NCBI GenBank assembly: GCA_013397455.1
Contig: VYZB01000338.1
Location: 614,102-678,101 of the forward strand
Source: Crotophaga sulcirostris
Lineage: Eukaryota; Chordata; Aves; Cuculiformes; Crotophagidae
Reading direction: 5' to 3'
Length of the DNA stretch: 64,000 bases
Both the position numbers and the translations under genes were made by a program. Of the stretch, positions 35,358 to 47,573 are shown in pieces; the stretch's first letter is position 1; each line of letters begins with the position of its first letter. The notes under the pieces were generated by a model, which had not been told where the DNA came from, did no database searches, and worked only from the letters and a program-made list of their open reading frames with translations.

Positions 35358-38300
35358 GTGGCAAATGCTGATGCTTTGCAGGGTAGAAACTCAGAGGAGC
35401 ATCTGGCTGGTTGGAGAGGAGGAAGGAGAGAGAGGACCACGCACATCTCGTCAGTGTGGTAAATTGCCAGGGTGTGAAGAGCAAGAAGCCTCCAGCAGTG
35501 CCTCACTTTTGTGTAACAGTGGTTGTGTGGCACCTCCTGCCCCTGCTCGCTGAGGAGGGGCAGAAAGGGTATCTCCTCCTGTTGGTTTGGAAGGCAGTCT
35601 AGCTTTCAGCAGCATTACTCACGCAAGCCTTCATGCACCCAGCTGATGAGCCCCTAGGGAGCCGCGGCGTCCAGAGGAACGGAGGTGGGGCCATGACCCA
35701 GTGCTTATAGCGAAACTCAGCAGGAATTAGATCTGTTCCATAAAATAAACAGTGCAAGTCTCTAATTTCCAAACAAGCCCCAATGGCCCCTTTCCCCGAG
35801 CAGTTCTACTGTGACTAATCATACTGGTAGGTGTTGGGTCAAAATCAACAATGGTTCTCCACTAAGGTCACTCACTTTCTCTGTTTACGCTGCTAATTTT
35901 ATCACTGCTCAGAGTGGCTAATGGCATTATTTATAAGTTCAGCAGTGATAAATGTTGGTGCTAAATAAAGGCTTCCTGGCGTAGGCAGGTTGAAGGCTGA
36001 TATGGCACATCCAGAACTTTATCTTCAAAGGAATTTGCACTGTGGGTAAGAGTTTCCTGGTTTTCTCCAAAGCCGAACACTTATGAATGGGTAATGGTGT
36101 CTGCAATTAGCCTTGCCTGATAACAAAGAGCATCTCGAATGAGAAGTACCTTTAAGAGGCTGGGTTTCACACAGCTCCCAGGGAGGGCAAAGGGAAAGCC
36201 CCCCGCTTCCTTGCCATGGCGAAAGGCTGCATCGGAAAGTGTTTGTACCTTCAGCTTTGTAAAACGGTCTGGGGGAGAGCAGAGAGAGGGGTGCAATGCA
36301 GCAAGCACACAGCCCTCTCTCCAGAAGCTACTGGGAGCAGGGGTGCACAGCCCAGGCTCCCCAGGGTCACCCCCCACGGGTGGGCAGACCAAAGAAGAGC
36401 ATCGAGGTTATTGCAGTGCTTAGACAAGGGTTCTCATAAGTAAGGCTTTTTGGTCCAGAAAAAAAATGTTTACTTTCGAGTGAAAAATCACAGCCCACAT
36501 TATTTCAATGGAAAGCTGGTGAAAAATGAGGGAGTTTGACCCAGGAATGCCACAGGGGTGACTCTCTGGACTTGTAGCTTTGGAAACTCCTGTCATCCTG
36601 CCTGGGACAGCCTTCTGAGTTTGGACTACATCCCCCAAGATGCTCCATGAGGTCTTTCCTATGAGTTGGGTTGATGCGTGGTTAAAGTTCTTGGCTGTAA
36701 TCCAACCTGACTCAAACATCATGAGGCCCTGACATGTCTTTTCTAATCAGAAAACTCATCCTTTTCCAATGAGAGATGATATTTTAAGAAACATTTTATG
36801 ATATTTGATTCCATTTTGAGAATAAACTTTTGGCCTTTTTTCAGCTTGGAAAAGGGACCTTGGAGCACAAAAGGGGTCTCAGTGCCAGGGAGGCAGGAAG
36901 ATCTGGTCTGAAGGCATCATGGCCATGGGCAGCAGTTAAAGTGGATTTTGGAGAGGGGAGCAGCGAACAACCAATGGGTAGGAATTGAACTGGGCATCAA
37001 GACAGGGTCCATAGCTGTGGTGGGAAGGCTGCTAGATGTGCTCTCAGATCCTCATTCCCTGTAGTGCCCATAACAAAAGTGTTGTAATGTCAAAATCCCA
37101 AATCCCAAACTTAAGTGTCTTAAGGAGTCTTAGATCCTGACCTTCATTCAAACTAAAGCCACCTTATACAGACACTGCTCTGAGGGAGCACAGTGCAGTT
37201 TGGACACCTAGTGGAAACCCCTGTGCTCTCTGCCCATCTGCCTTTGTTCCTGCCATTCACTTCCCTTCCCCAGCTCCTGTATGATGAGTCCTGAAGGTGA
37301 CTCTGCAAACCCTTGGGCTGGAAAGGAGGCAGGGAGCAGAGACCCCGTTTAAAGCAGTGTATCTTTTCTTAAGAACATCTGCCTGGATGTAGCTTGTGAG
37401 CCTGGGATGTGCTGTAGGGCCAAGGACAGGGGTGATTGCACAGACTAAGGACATCCCATGGAGGATCTTGCCTCAGTGGAAGCTGGACAGTATGCAGTGC
37501 CTGCAGCAATTTGCTGGTTACTGCAGCAGGTGCAGACAGATACAGTTCACAACCCACTTTCAGCCAAAATCACTTCACGGCAGATTTGGGTCAAGGGAGT
37601 AGAAGTGGTGCCAAGTTTACATGATGACCTCCACGCAAGAACTCATCAAACCCCTACCATGCAGAGATGAGTCTAGGATTCTGCTGTGTGGCCCCTTCAT
37701 GGATCAATCTGGATACATCCTCATCCCTGTGGACTTATTGATGCCTTACACCAGTTTCACTGAGACCAGGTTTAGACTGTCGAGTGTCTGAATTTAGTCA
37801 GGGGATGCTCTGGTCATGGATTTCCTCTACACAGGCTGCCTGCTGCTCCCAGCAGGGTCTAGTGCCTGGACTACACAGATAATGTTGATGCCATAGCCAG
37901 GCTATATGGGGAATTTTGTCATATATACCCACTGAGGTCTCCTGAGGCAGTGGTCCTTCCTGGCATCATAGATTTTGGATTTTCTGGGAACCAGCCAAGA
38001 GCCTTGGCACTGGAGAGCAGGGCACCTCCACCTCCTGAAGTCCTTTGAGAAGATAGGACTTTCATATCCTCTGGAAGTCCTCTGATACTGTCTCACAGCA
38101 ACTCCACAGCTCTCACAGATGTTCTCATCTATTGCCCTGCTGAAATGGTAACATAAAACAAAACCCGAGGAACAGATCAGATGTGTATTTGGCATGCTGT
38201 CCCACATGTGCTTATGGGCCAGTCCCAAATCTCTTTAATGCTGCAGTTTCAGAATAAATGATTTCCAGTTGTGGAGAGAGGTATCAGTGGTGCAGATGTC

Positions 38301-39078
38301 AAGTTTGGCAGTCTCAAACAGGCAGCTAACATCAGTTTCTGAGTAGCCTTTCCCCTCTTGTCACAATGAAGGCCCTAGGAGATCCTGTAGAGGATCATTG
38401 TTTAATGTCAAAGTAGTGGATGCTCTGTGACATTCAACCCAGATGACAGTTTTTGGAGGGAACTGGAGTACTTATGAGTAGGAAAATGACAGCTGTAAAC
38501 CCAAGTGAAGGTGCTTCTATTTCGGATGATGATGCTTGCTGCTCCTTCTCCTGGTGTTGTGCTTGGCTGAGCAGGGTGTTATTGGGTCAGGCAGTCTTGG
38601 GAAGCCTTGGTGTTCCCTGCCATTGAGTGCAGTTCTGATTGTCCATCAGAAAGCAGAGGGGTATTTCAGTGCAGCTGGAAGGTAGAACTTGTAGATAAAC
38701 TTGATTTTGTTGACCATAATAACTGTTAGCTGCTTTGGGTCATGTAAAGATACTTTCACTGTGGTAATAACAGAGCCTTCACAGGTGGTTTCTTGACGTC
38801 GTACTTGGACACCTTCCCCTTGGAAGCAGTGGCCTTGTCCTTGGCCATGTTCTTGCCCCCAGTGCGATGTATCTTGGGAGTGGAGGGGTGCATGACTATC
38901 TGGCATGATGCTGGCTCTGGACTTATCTTGGATCTTCATCACAGTTAGGAGGTGGAGGTGAAGAGCTTGAGGAGTGCCAGTGCCACAGCAGGGGAGGTCC
39001 TGTTCTGCCCAGCTCCCCCAGAACAGCCGGTGCCTGCAAATAGGGCCAGCCTGGGTGCCTCCTCTCTCTTAGCAAACA
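35358..39078. other. CR1-free interval with a conserved-looking block and a Lys-rich minus segment
   Basis: About 3.7 kb. Sequence at about 35710-36240 is AT-rich with TGTTTAC (35882-35888) and several TAAT cores, and is a candidate regulatory element (inference). A minus-strand Lys-rich reading at 38757-38884 may be a pseudogene fragment (see findings). No young CR1, tRNA or defined gene. Confidence 0.35.
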
Positions 39079-39257
39079 CAGTATCACAGTATCACAAGGT
39101 TGGAAAGGACCTCTGAGATCATCGAGTCCAACCTATAACCCAACACTAACACCAACCCAGCATCTAAACCCTGGCACTGAGTGCCTCAGCCAATCTCCTC
39201 TTAAACACCTCCAGGGTTGGCAACTCCACCACCTCCCTGGGCAGCGCATTCCAATGG
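39079..39257 (-). mobile_element. CR1 LINE, group Y, 5'-truncated
   Basis: The minus-strand copy has its octamer end at 39079, a full 3' UTR, then ORF2 tail codons ALSARV-stop back through [10 protein letters not shown] and [11 protein letters not shown], truncated near 39257. It has the Arg and Ala tail variants, like the copies at 0.93 and 55.94 kb. Beyond the break the minus frame stays open into unique sequence by chance, up to about 39565. Confidence 0.93.
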
Positions 39258-40715
39258 CTCAGAGCACCTAAGAGCCTGTGCTCTGCCAGGAGGAGCTGCA
39301 GTTGCAGGGCAGCCCAGGAACCACTTTTGTTGAGCACTTCCTCTGTAACACGGCAGGGCTGTGCTCGGTTCCTGTCCTTAGGCCTGGAGTCAAGAGCTAT
39401 ACATTCTGTTATGTGAGCTAGCGCGCTAATGTAAACAGCAGTCTCCAAAACAGTGGCAGGAGAATTAACTGATGCTATATGCTGCTGCTTCATGTTTTCT
39501 TTGGAGTTGAGGAATAGGTTTTGGAGAGGTTTTCCTCCCCATTTTCTACTCGTGCCCTTGGACACAGCTCTGTTATCCCCAGCTGACTTGCTTAAGCCTA
39601 TAATCCCTGGTGCTCAAGAGAGTGAGAAGAAAATAGGAGTCAGAGTCCAAATGTCTTATGTGTCCGACTCTAGAAGATTCCTACCATATGCTCTGGCCAC
39701 CAAGCAAAGGGACTGAGCTCATTTTGTATCCTGTCATGTATTGTTGTTGTGCATAAGAAGCTGGAAAAGCCATGATGAGGTCTGGCTGTCACAGGTTTGG
39801 CGTGGGGACCTGTTGAGGCATGGGGAATGCAGAGCACCTTCCCAGTGAGCTGCCCCTCGGGCAGTACAGGGTCTAACAAGCTCACACAGAAATGTGATAG
39901 GCAGAAAGACAGTGCTCATCTAAGGGGAGATTTCTTTTAGTTTGAAAGCATTTGCATTGCATGCTTGAAACTGCAAACACACCAGCAGAACATCATTCTG
40001 CTGTTTGAGGACAAGATAACTAATGACTCGATGCATTTACTCAGAGCAACCACTGACGTATGAAGTGGCCCCCAAAATCATGTCCAGCCCTCTGCTTCTG
40101 GCCAGCCAGAGATCAGAAGCGTCTTGGTCTGCAGGGGCACCATGTTGTCTCCTCCATGTGATGCCAGATGCTGTCATTCCCTAGGAATGCCCAGCTGGGG
40201 AGATCCAGCTGATTTTCTACCCTGTGTGTTGCCACAGCATTTGAAAGGTGTTGAGTTGCAGCAGTGAGGATGGACCCCTATTATTTTTTACAGTCTGTGT
40301 TGGTTTGGTTTACATGCTTGGTTACAACCTGTAAGCAGCTGTTGGTGTGGAAGAAATGTTTATTGTTAGTTGAGATGAAATTCTCTTTTACATGTCTCTC
40401 TTGCTGCCTTATATTGCAGCATAAGATGAATTCAGTCTTAATTTAATGTGCTGTCACATACCTGGACTCAGCGCAACCAGTACTTACGGTATTCAGTCCT
40501 TTCCACACCCTCTTCTGGAACAGCAACAGCCATCACTGCTGTGGTCTGATGCATCAGAGTTATGAGTCCTGTGGATGCTTTCCAGAGTCACAGCACAGTT
40601 CTGGGGAACAGGCAGCACAAAGCCTTTGCTTTTGCATGAGGGCAGCCACAGGGCAGAGATCATGCCCAGGAATGCTCATGTGCAGTTCTCCAGCGTTGGA
40701 TTGCTGGAAAGTTTG
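39258..40715. other. Unannotated sequence
   Basis: About 1.5 kb with no gene or repeat recognised. Confidence 0.5.
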
Positions 40716-41027
40716 CTGGTCTCTTCTCTCAGGTGACCAGTGACAGAACAAGAGGACATGGACTCAAGCTTCACCAGGGAAAGTTTAGGCTTGATATTAG
40801 GGAAAAGTTCTTCCCTGAAAGGGTGATTGGCCATTGGAATGCGCTGCCCAGGGAGGTGGTGGAGTCGCCAACCCTGGAGGTGTTTAAGAGGAGATTGGAT
40901 GAGGCACTCAGTGCCATGGTTTAGATGCTGGGTTGGTGTTAGTGTTGGGTTATAGGTTGGACTCGATGATCTCAGAGGTCCTTTCCAACCTTGTGATACT
41001 GTGATACTGTGATACTGTGATACTGTA
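40716..41027 (+). mobile_element. CR1 LINE, group Y, with longest octamer tail
   Basis: The plus-strand copy opens at GLFSQV; the frame runs through [20 protein letters not shown] and [18 protein letters not shown] to the stop at 40924. The 3' UTR follows, then about four GATACTGT units (about 40992-41027), the longest tail in the window. The uninterrupted frame and intact tail argue for a young insertion. Confidence 0.95.
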
Positions 41028-41149
41028 AAGTGGGGTCCAGCCACACACTCCAGCAAAGGAGCAACCACCATATCCCTGAGCTGAGATGCAGAGTTTGTTG
41101 GACACCTCCATTACAGCTGGCATTGTCCCACTTCCACTACAGTAAGCCT

Positions 41150-42470
41150 TGTAGTTTATTTTTCCAATAAATCAAAGATTCTTCTTGTAGCAATGCAGAT
41201 TCATAAACACTGTTCGGCCACTTCATCATCTTTCCTTAATTCACCCTCTTTAATCTCTGCCCTTTAGATGCCACTTCTTTTCTCTAGCTCTCTTCTGAAC
41301 CCTTTCTTTTTTCATTTTTTGGTATCTTAAAAGAAATTTATAAGGCTAAAAATGGGAAAACTCTTCCAGTACGGTCTCATCAATGTCATAAACAGATAAC
41401 TTTGACACTCTTCTCAAAGTCAGTGTTACCCAGTTTCTGCAGGCAAGATTGCATTCCGACACATAGACAAAGCATCACTTTGGCAATTTCTGTTAATATT
41501 ATCAACAGTGATCCCTGTGTCCTTTACAAGGCCATGGCTTTGCCGGGTACAGTCTGCTGTCCTGTCAATGACATCTTCATCTTCCTTCTTGAAATTATAA
41601 AATATAACTGGCTTTAGTGATATTAAAATGCATGGTCAGTAATGCCTGGTTAACCAAAACCTCAATTACCACACCGATCAAATGCTACATGCACTACATA
41701 CTTCTGTTTTTCCACTACAATACATTTTCTGAACTTTGAAAACCACAACAGTAAATATTTTTCCCCAACAGGAAACATTTTTCCCAGCTCACTGATAAAG
41801 AGCTGGTGTTGTGCAGGTTTTAGAGCAGGACTCTAACGTACAGGAACTCTGCAGTATCTTCAGCTCCCCATTAGCAGATATATTTCAGGATCTGACTGTT
41901 GGGTAGGTTTAAATCCACTGAGCAGAGTAAATGGCATTTTTGGTCAATGAGAATCTCAAACATGAAATGTCACTGAGTTTCAGCCTTGAGGGAAGATCAG
42001 CATCTTACCTGTTACCTTTACAGACCAAACTCCATAAAAGGATATACTGAATTCAAGGTCAGGTTGGATGGGGCTTGGAGCCCCTGATCCAGTGGGAGGT
42101 GTCCCTGCCCATGGAAGGGGTTGGAACTGGATGGGCTTTAAGATCCCTTCCAACCCAAACCGTTCCATAATTCTTTGAATTCATGCTTTAAGATCAGAAA
42201 CAGCTTTTAATTCTCTCTGAGTTGTCTTGTATCAGCTTGCCACAATTTCATCTGGGATTGATGTCAAGTTAAGAGGCTGACAGTTTATTCTTTGCTCCGT
42301 AAATATTTGTACACTGTTGGCCTTTTGCAGTCCTTTGGAATAATATTCCAACATTTGTTAAAAATAAACAATACTGGGGTGGAGCCCAGGGCCCAATTCT
42401 TTATAAACTCTTGTGTGCAGATTTTTCAGGTTCCTGCATTTCTAAGAGGGACTCTGCTTTCCACATCTCA
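41150..42470 (-). mobile_element. Ancient L3/CR1-clade LINE relic, nested with a younger CR1
   Basis: Read in antisense, the block shows in order landmarks I recall from the old amniote L3/CR1 3' region. These are 'ctctcttctgaaccctttc' (41288 on), 'cagtacggtctcatcaatgt' (41369 on), the 'gcatcactttggcaatttct' and 'cagtgatccctgtgtccttt' stretches, and 'gatattaaaatgcatggtca'. After the younger insertion come 'catctgggattgatgtcaag' (42250 on) and 'ttgcagtcctttggaataat'. It is heavily mutated and no frame survives. The ends are approximate. The assignment is from memory of consensus patterns. Confidence 0.6.
42050..42177 (+). mobile_element. CR1 LINE, group O, short copy nested in the ancient LINE
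   Basis: The plus-strand copy starts at the 'ttcaaggtcaggttggatgg' segment, covers the group O 3' UTR and ends in a diverged CCATAATTCTTTG octamer. It is inserted between segments of the older minus-strand relic, so it is younger than that element. A TGAATTCA word occurs at both edges, but part of it belongs to the repeat itself. Confidence 0.88.
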
Positions 42471-45060
42471 GCTTTCCAACCTGCAAACAGTTTGACAAGA
42501 GCTGCATCGGTGGTTTCTGTTTTCAGCATGAAGACGTCACCTCAGGGTGCAGGCAAAAGAAAACATCCAGCAGATAAAAAATCCTGCTGCAACTGGTTAT
42601 GCTGACCCAGGTCAACTCTTCACACTCTCAGGTTACTTTTAAATCCCATCTTTCGCAAAGAGAGTGCCAAGAGATGAGAGCTCCAGACTGGGTCAGCATC
42701 GGACAAGGGAGAGGATGGATGGGAACCCCAGTAGGTTGGCCAGAACATAGGCAGGGCTGGAGGAACATCATCTACCAGCAGTCAGGGATGGGGTCAAGGA
42801 TATGTGAGGCCAGCAGTGTCAAATACGTGGGTGGGAAGAAAGCTTCCCTCCAAACCCACCAGCATTCAGGGCGGAGTTTTTCCCAACTTTCTCATTACTG
42901 GTCAGACTTTAATGCCAAAATTAAGACCTCCAGTTATGCACAAAGGCTGAGCAAGACTGAGAAGCTAAGGAAGTATTCCCTCCATCTGACATAAGGCATC
43001 TTCCTCAAGACAAGGTGTTGATTTTGCCAGGGTAGCAAGAAGGTGGGAATTCAGATCCTTTTCCTCACCATTACTTGTGTAAGCAAGTTTTCGTTCCCTC
43101 AAACAGCCAGGCTTGCTGCAAATCTATTGGGGCAACCTAGAGAAGCCAAAGGGAAAGTGGAATGCCCTCAAGTGTAAGAGGAGTCCTCCCCTGCCATGGA
43201 CACCAGGACAGCAATAGAGGCTGAGGAGGGTGAGAGCTGGTCCCAATGCCCAGTGCTTCCATGCAGAGGGCCTGGTGCAGCTGTTGGCTTGTGGGGCTGA
43301 GGTGCTCACCTACCACCTCCTGCAAGGCTCAGACCCTGTCTGCAAGAGAACAGGGAACATGGGGGACCATGGGCACCTTGTAGACCCACTGCCTTGGGGC
43401 AGAGATGTCAAAAACTTCTCTTGGTTCTTTCTTGACTTTTGCTATATAAGAAGGTGCCATCATTGTTTCTTCTGGCCTAACCTGCATGTTTAGCACCTCT
43501 GACCTTGGTAAGGCCACGTGGTGTGAACATGAATCACCATGCTGCAGCTGGAGGATGTCCTGCCTCCTCATAGCAGGTGCCAACGGCATCCGCAGCACAG
43601 AGCAGAGAGAGTACAGACTCTCTGCCTCACTGGGAAAGACTGACAGGGTGAACAAGGATAGGAAAGCAAGCATGCATCAAACCCCAGGGAAACACTGAGC
43701 AAATAGTCTGAGAGCCTGGTACTATTATTCATTATGTATCTAGTATTATATAATGGCATGAGGTTAAAACAACACACTCAAGTAAAGAAAAAAATGACCT
43801 GCAAGATACCAAAGCAAAACACATAGAGAGAACAAGCGTCTTTGGCTCTGGATCCTCCAGAGGAGGCTTGATGGGGGAACCCTCCTCAGCTGCACCTCCC
43901 CAGTGGTTTGCATGTGGCCCTGCTGTGGCTTTAACACATGCAAAGCCAGATGCAGGCATTAAAGCATGCAAGTTTTCTAGGGGTGGGCAGGGAGGCAGGC
44001 AGCTGGGCTTGGAGGAGAGGAGGAAATGAAGTAGAGACCCAGACACCCAGGAAGGAGAAATTTAAGTGAGAGCTGGCACGGTCAGTCATCCAGCTCATTG
44101 GGTTCTGTCAGAGCTCTGAGAAATGGACCATCAAGCAGATATCCCAAGGCAAGGCTCGTTCCAAAGGCTGCTCTTTTCTCCTTGAGTACTCAAATGCTGT
44201 GAGCTAAAGACCCACTACTGTGGGGGGCAGTTCTGCTGGAATAAGTGTCATAGCCTGCTGGTGAGGATTTATGAGATGTTTGAGGGGTCAGTAGACCCCC
44301 TCCCTTGGCTCTGCAAGGCGTGGATCACATAGTTTGTGCCATAAATCTGTGTTGTCTTCCTAACCCCAGTACAGCTGGACCCAGTCCCTGGTATGTGTGA
44401 TGCACATCCAAGGCCAGTACATTTTCAGCAAGAGGCAGGGGAATGAATGTGCCGTGCACGATTACGATTGGGGTGGACGGCTTGTCTGGGGACTGTGGTC
44501 ATGTTCAATCAGAGGTAGGAGAGAGTGGCAGGTTGGGCCGCGCTCCCCGCAGCAGAGTCGGCGATGCCGTGCCCGGTGCCACGGCAGTGCTGGGGAGGCT
44601 TTCCCAGGGACACATTCCAGTCCCCTGGGTCATGGCAGCTCGCTTGGATGTTGTTTTGATAAAGCTCCCAAGTGGATCTCTGCCAAAGTGCAGCCTGAAA
44701 AACAGCAAGTGAAACCCTTGCTTCTTGGAAGCCAATGGGATTTTGGCCTCGAAGTGTGGTGGGGAGAGAATTTCTCCCAGCCTCTCCCCATTCCACCCTG
44801 GGCTGTGGTGTCCGCAGGCACCGAGCAGTGCCAGTTCTTCGGGCTGCAGTGAGGCAGGGGGCGTGCTGTCTGTAGAGATTGAATGAGAAGAAGTGCATGC
44901 AGCCATTCCCCACATTCTCCCTTTTGACACCAAGAGGGCTGCAGTTATGAGTTGTAGAGCTAGGAAATGCCAGGGGGTATCTGCTAGTGCAGAAAGGCTA
45001 AGGAATGGAGAGCTTCCCATAGCCATTGGAGAAGACAGCCCTTAAGGACACGTGGGGTAC
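42471..45060. other. Unannotated sequence
   Basis: About 2.6 kb. The open frame at 42599-42994 (plus) and the mirrored frames around 44397-45026 contain no domain I recognise. No repeat identified. A locally CpG-richer patch lies at 44530-44590. Confidence 0.45.
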
Positions 45061-45523
45061 ACTGGAGTGTGTTCAGAGGAGAGCAACGAAGATGGTGAAG
45101 GGTTTGGAGCACAAGCCCTGTGAGGAGCAACTGAGGGAGCTGGGGCTGTTTAGTCTGAAAAAGAGGAGGCTCAGGGGAGACCTTATTGCTCTCTACAACT
45201 GCCTAAAAGGAGGTTGTAGTCAGGCAGGGGTTGGTCTCTTCTCTCAGGTGACCAGGGACAGAACTAGAGGGCACGGACTCAAGCTTCCTCAGGGAAAGTT
45301 TAGGCTTGATGTTAGGAAAAAGTTCTTCCCTGAAAGGGTGATTGGCCATTGGAATGCGCTGCCCAGGGAGGTGGTGGAGTCACCAACCCTGGAGGTGTTT
45401 AAGAGGAGATTGGCTGAGGCACTCAGTGCCGTGGTTTAGATGATGGGTTGGTGTTGGGTTCTAGGCTGGACTCGATGATCTCAGAGGTCCTTTCCAACCT
45501 TGTAATACTGTGATATTGTGAAA
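45061..45523 (+). mobile_element. CR1 LINE, group Y, open ORF2 tail
   Basis: The plus-strand copy has an uninterrupted frame from [20 protein letters not shown] through [40 protein letters not shown] and [17 protein letters not shown] to the stop at 45439. The 3' UTR lacks the 'ttagtg' hexamer found in other copies ('gttggtgttgggttctagg'), a deletion shared with the 61.30-kb copy. It ends with degraded octamers at 45523. Confidence 0.95.
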
Positions 45524-47130
45524 TCACTGCCTCACAGTCTGGAAGGTGGTTTCAGTTCCTTTTGGTTCTTACGCCTCCAGACATTCCCACCTGCTCCTGG
45601 TTCCTGGGAGTTTGTGTAGTCAGGGCAGGGTTTAATGGCTGCACTACAGCCGTGATGGTTCTTCCTTGGCTTCCCCCAGCAGCTGACCACAGCACAGCCC
45701 TGTCACCTATCCCACCATGAGGCACATCTCAGCTTAGAGAAGGGGGTGGGCAGCAATGATCCCCCAGTGATCTCAGGTCACTCAAGAGAAAAATATCTCT
45801 ACCCCAGGACCGAAGAGCTTCCTGCCAGCTCTGCCATGGGCCAGCTCTCCATGTAACATGTGGTATGGTGGTGTCTGTAGAGCTGAAATGCTCTCTTTAC
45901 CCTCTTTCTCCTCTTCTCCAAGGTAGGCAATAATTTTTTTTGCATTATACTTGGATGGAAAGTCTTCTCCTGACGATGAGGTGTCACTTCCACAAGCCCT
46001 CCTTCCTTTAGTAGGAAATCTCTCCCTGTCTCAGACACTCCTTAAGTGGACGATCATTTATCTTTGGGTTTCCACTGGTTTCATATTTCCTGTTTTCTTC
46101 TTCCAGATTGTGATCCCTAACTGTAGATATTTTACAGCTCTGCTTTGCTTTCCACATATCACTGCAGAGATAATCTCTGAGCAGACAGTTTCTTTTTTCC
46201 TTGGTAGTTATTGGAAAAATAAAAGTAACTGAGCTATCAAAACATGTGTGTGCCTTTGAAACCAAAAAAGCTCCTCTCTGATCCCATCCTCCTGGTCCCA
46301 GCACGTAACCCAGTAATTGGGATCTCTGTATTTCCCAGGTATTTCCTTTCTGTTTGCTTCTCCTTTAAATTCCCAGGAGCCTCCTGGCAGCACAGGCAGG
46401 GCTAATGCCCTCTTACCAGTGGAGAATGCCTTGCGCTTGGTTTTGTTGATTCTTTTAATCTAAACTAAGTCATTCACTCAGAAAGTTCAAGGCTCTGGAA
46501 AGGTGACGCTTTGGGCCTCGTCCCAGGTGAACGTTCCTGTGCCCTGCCAGCTCCCAGAAGGGTAATGGCTTTCTAGCTCTCTGCAAGTCCAGCACCACTG
46601 GAGTCAACTGTTATAAACCTGCCATGAGTGATGAGAGCTCATGAAAGAAAAAAGAGCCCCTTTATTGGCTTTCTACTCGCCTGCCTTTGGTGCTGCTTCC
46701 CATCACTGCACTTATCTCAGTACTTCCACTGGAGATGTACAGCAGCAGCAACCATGTGCACACAGAAACGCTCTTAAAGCAACTGAACCCAACCCGAGTC
46801 ATTTAGCCCTGTCTGGTTCCACCTTGGCCATTTCCCACAACCTACTTCCCCTCCCCTGGCTTTCTTAGAAATAAAGTAGTGGGAAGTTTTCTGGACTGTC
46901 TTTTCAGCAGGAAAGACATGAGACATGGGAAACCATAGTCCAGGCACTGGAGGAAAGCAGTACACTTGGTGACATTTTTCTAGAAGCTGAACTCAGTTGC
47001 TGTGATACTGAGGTCTTTCCACTGTTTCTCCATCTGCTGCTGCAGACATCATTTCAGAGTGGGAGGTTTCTTTGGATTTTCATATTTTTCCCCAGAAAGT
47101 ACCAGAGTGGGTGGCAGGCTGCTGCGTGGT
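45524..47130. other. Unannotated sequence
   Basis: About 1.6 kb with no gene or dispersed repeat recognised. Confidence 0.5.
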
Positions 47131-47573
47131 GCTGGAGGGCATCCAGAGAAGGGCAACAAGGCTGGGGAAGGGGCTGGAGAACAAGCGTAGTGAGGAACAG
47201 CTGAGGGACCCAGGGTTGTTTAGCCTGGAGAAGGGAAGGCTGAAGGGAGACCTCATCACTGCCTACAACTCCCTGAAAGGAGGTTGTGGGGAGGTGGGTG
47301 TTGGTCTCTTCTGGTGACAGGACGAGGGGAAATGGCCTCAAGTTGCACCAGGCAAGGTTTAGTTTCGACATCAGGAAAAATTTCTTCACCGAAAGGGTTC
47401 TCAGGCACTGGAACAGCAGCCCAGGGCGGTGGTTGAGTCACCATCCCTGGAGGGGGTTTAAAAGATGAGTAGATGAAGTGCTCAGTGATGGTTTAGTAGT
47501 GGATAGGTATGGTTGGACTCAGTGATCTCGAAAGTCTTTTCCAACCAAGAGATTCTATGATTCTGTGATTCTA
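47131..47573 (+). mobile_element. CR1 LINE, group M, 5'-truncated
   Basis: The plus-strand copy reads [20 protein letters not shown], then [21 protein letters not shown] deletion at about 47313 removes the SQV codons. The frame resumes as [20 protein letters not shown] and [19 protein letters not shown]. The 3' UTR has 'gactcagtgatctcgaaagt' and the copy ends with ATTCTATG/ATTCTGTG octamers at 47573. Confidence 0.93.

Noticed and set aside
42046..42184. TGAATTCA at both edges of the 42.05-kb CR1 as a target-site duplication
   Set aside because: The left word overlaps the element's own 'ttcaagg' sequence and CR1 usually lacks clear duplications.
44505..45026. Minus open frame of 173 codons and its plus-strand mirror
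   Set aside because: Both strands are open over the same bases, a common artefact of GC-rich composition. No domain recognised.
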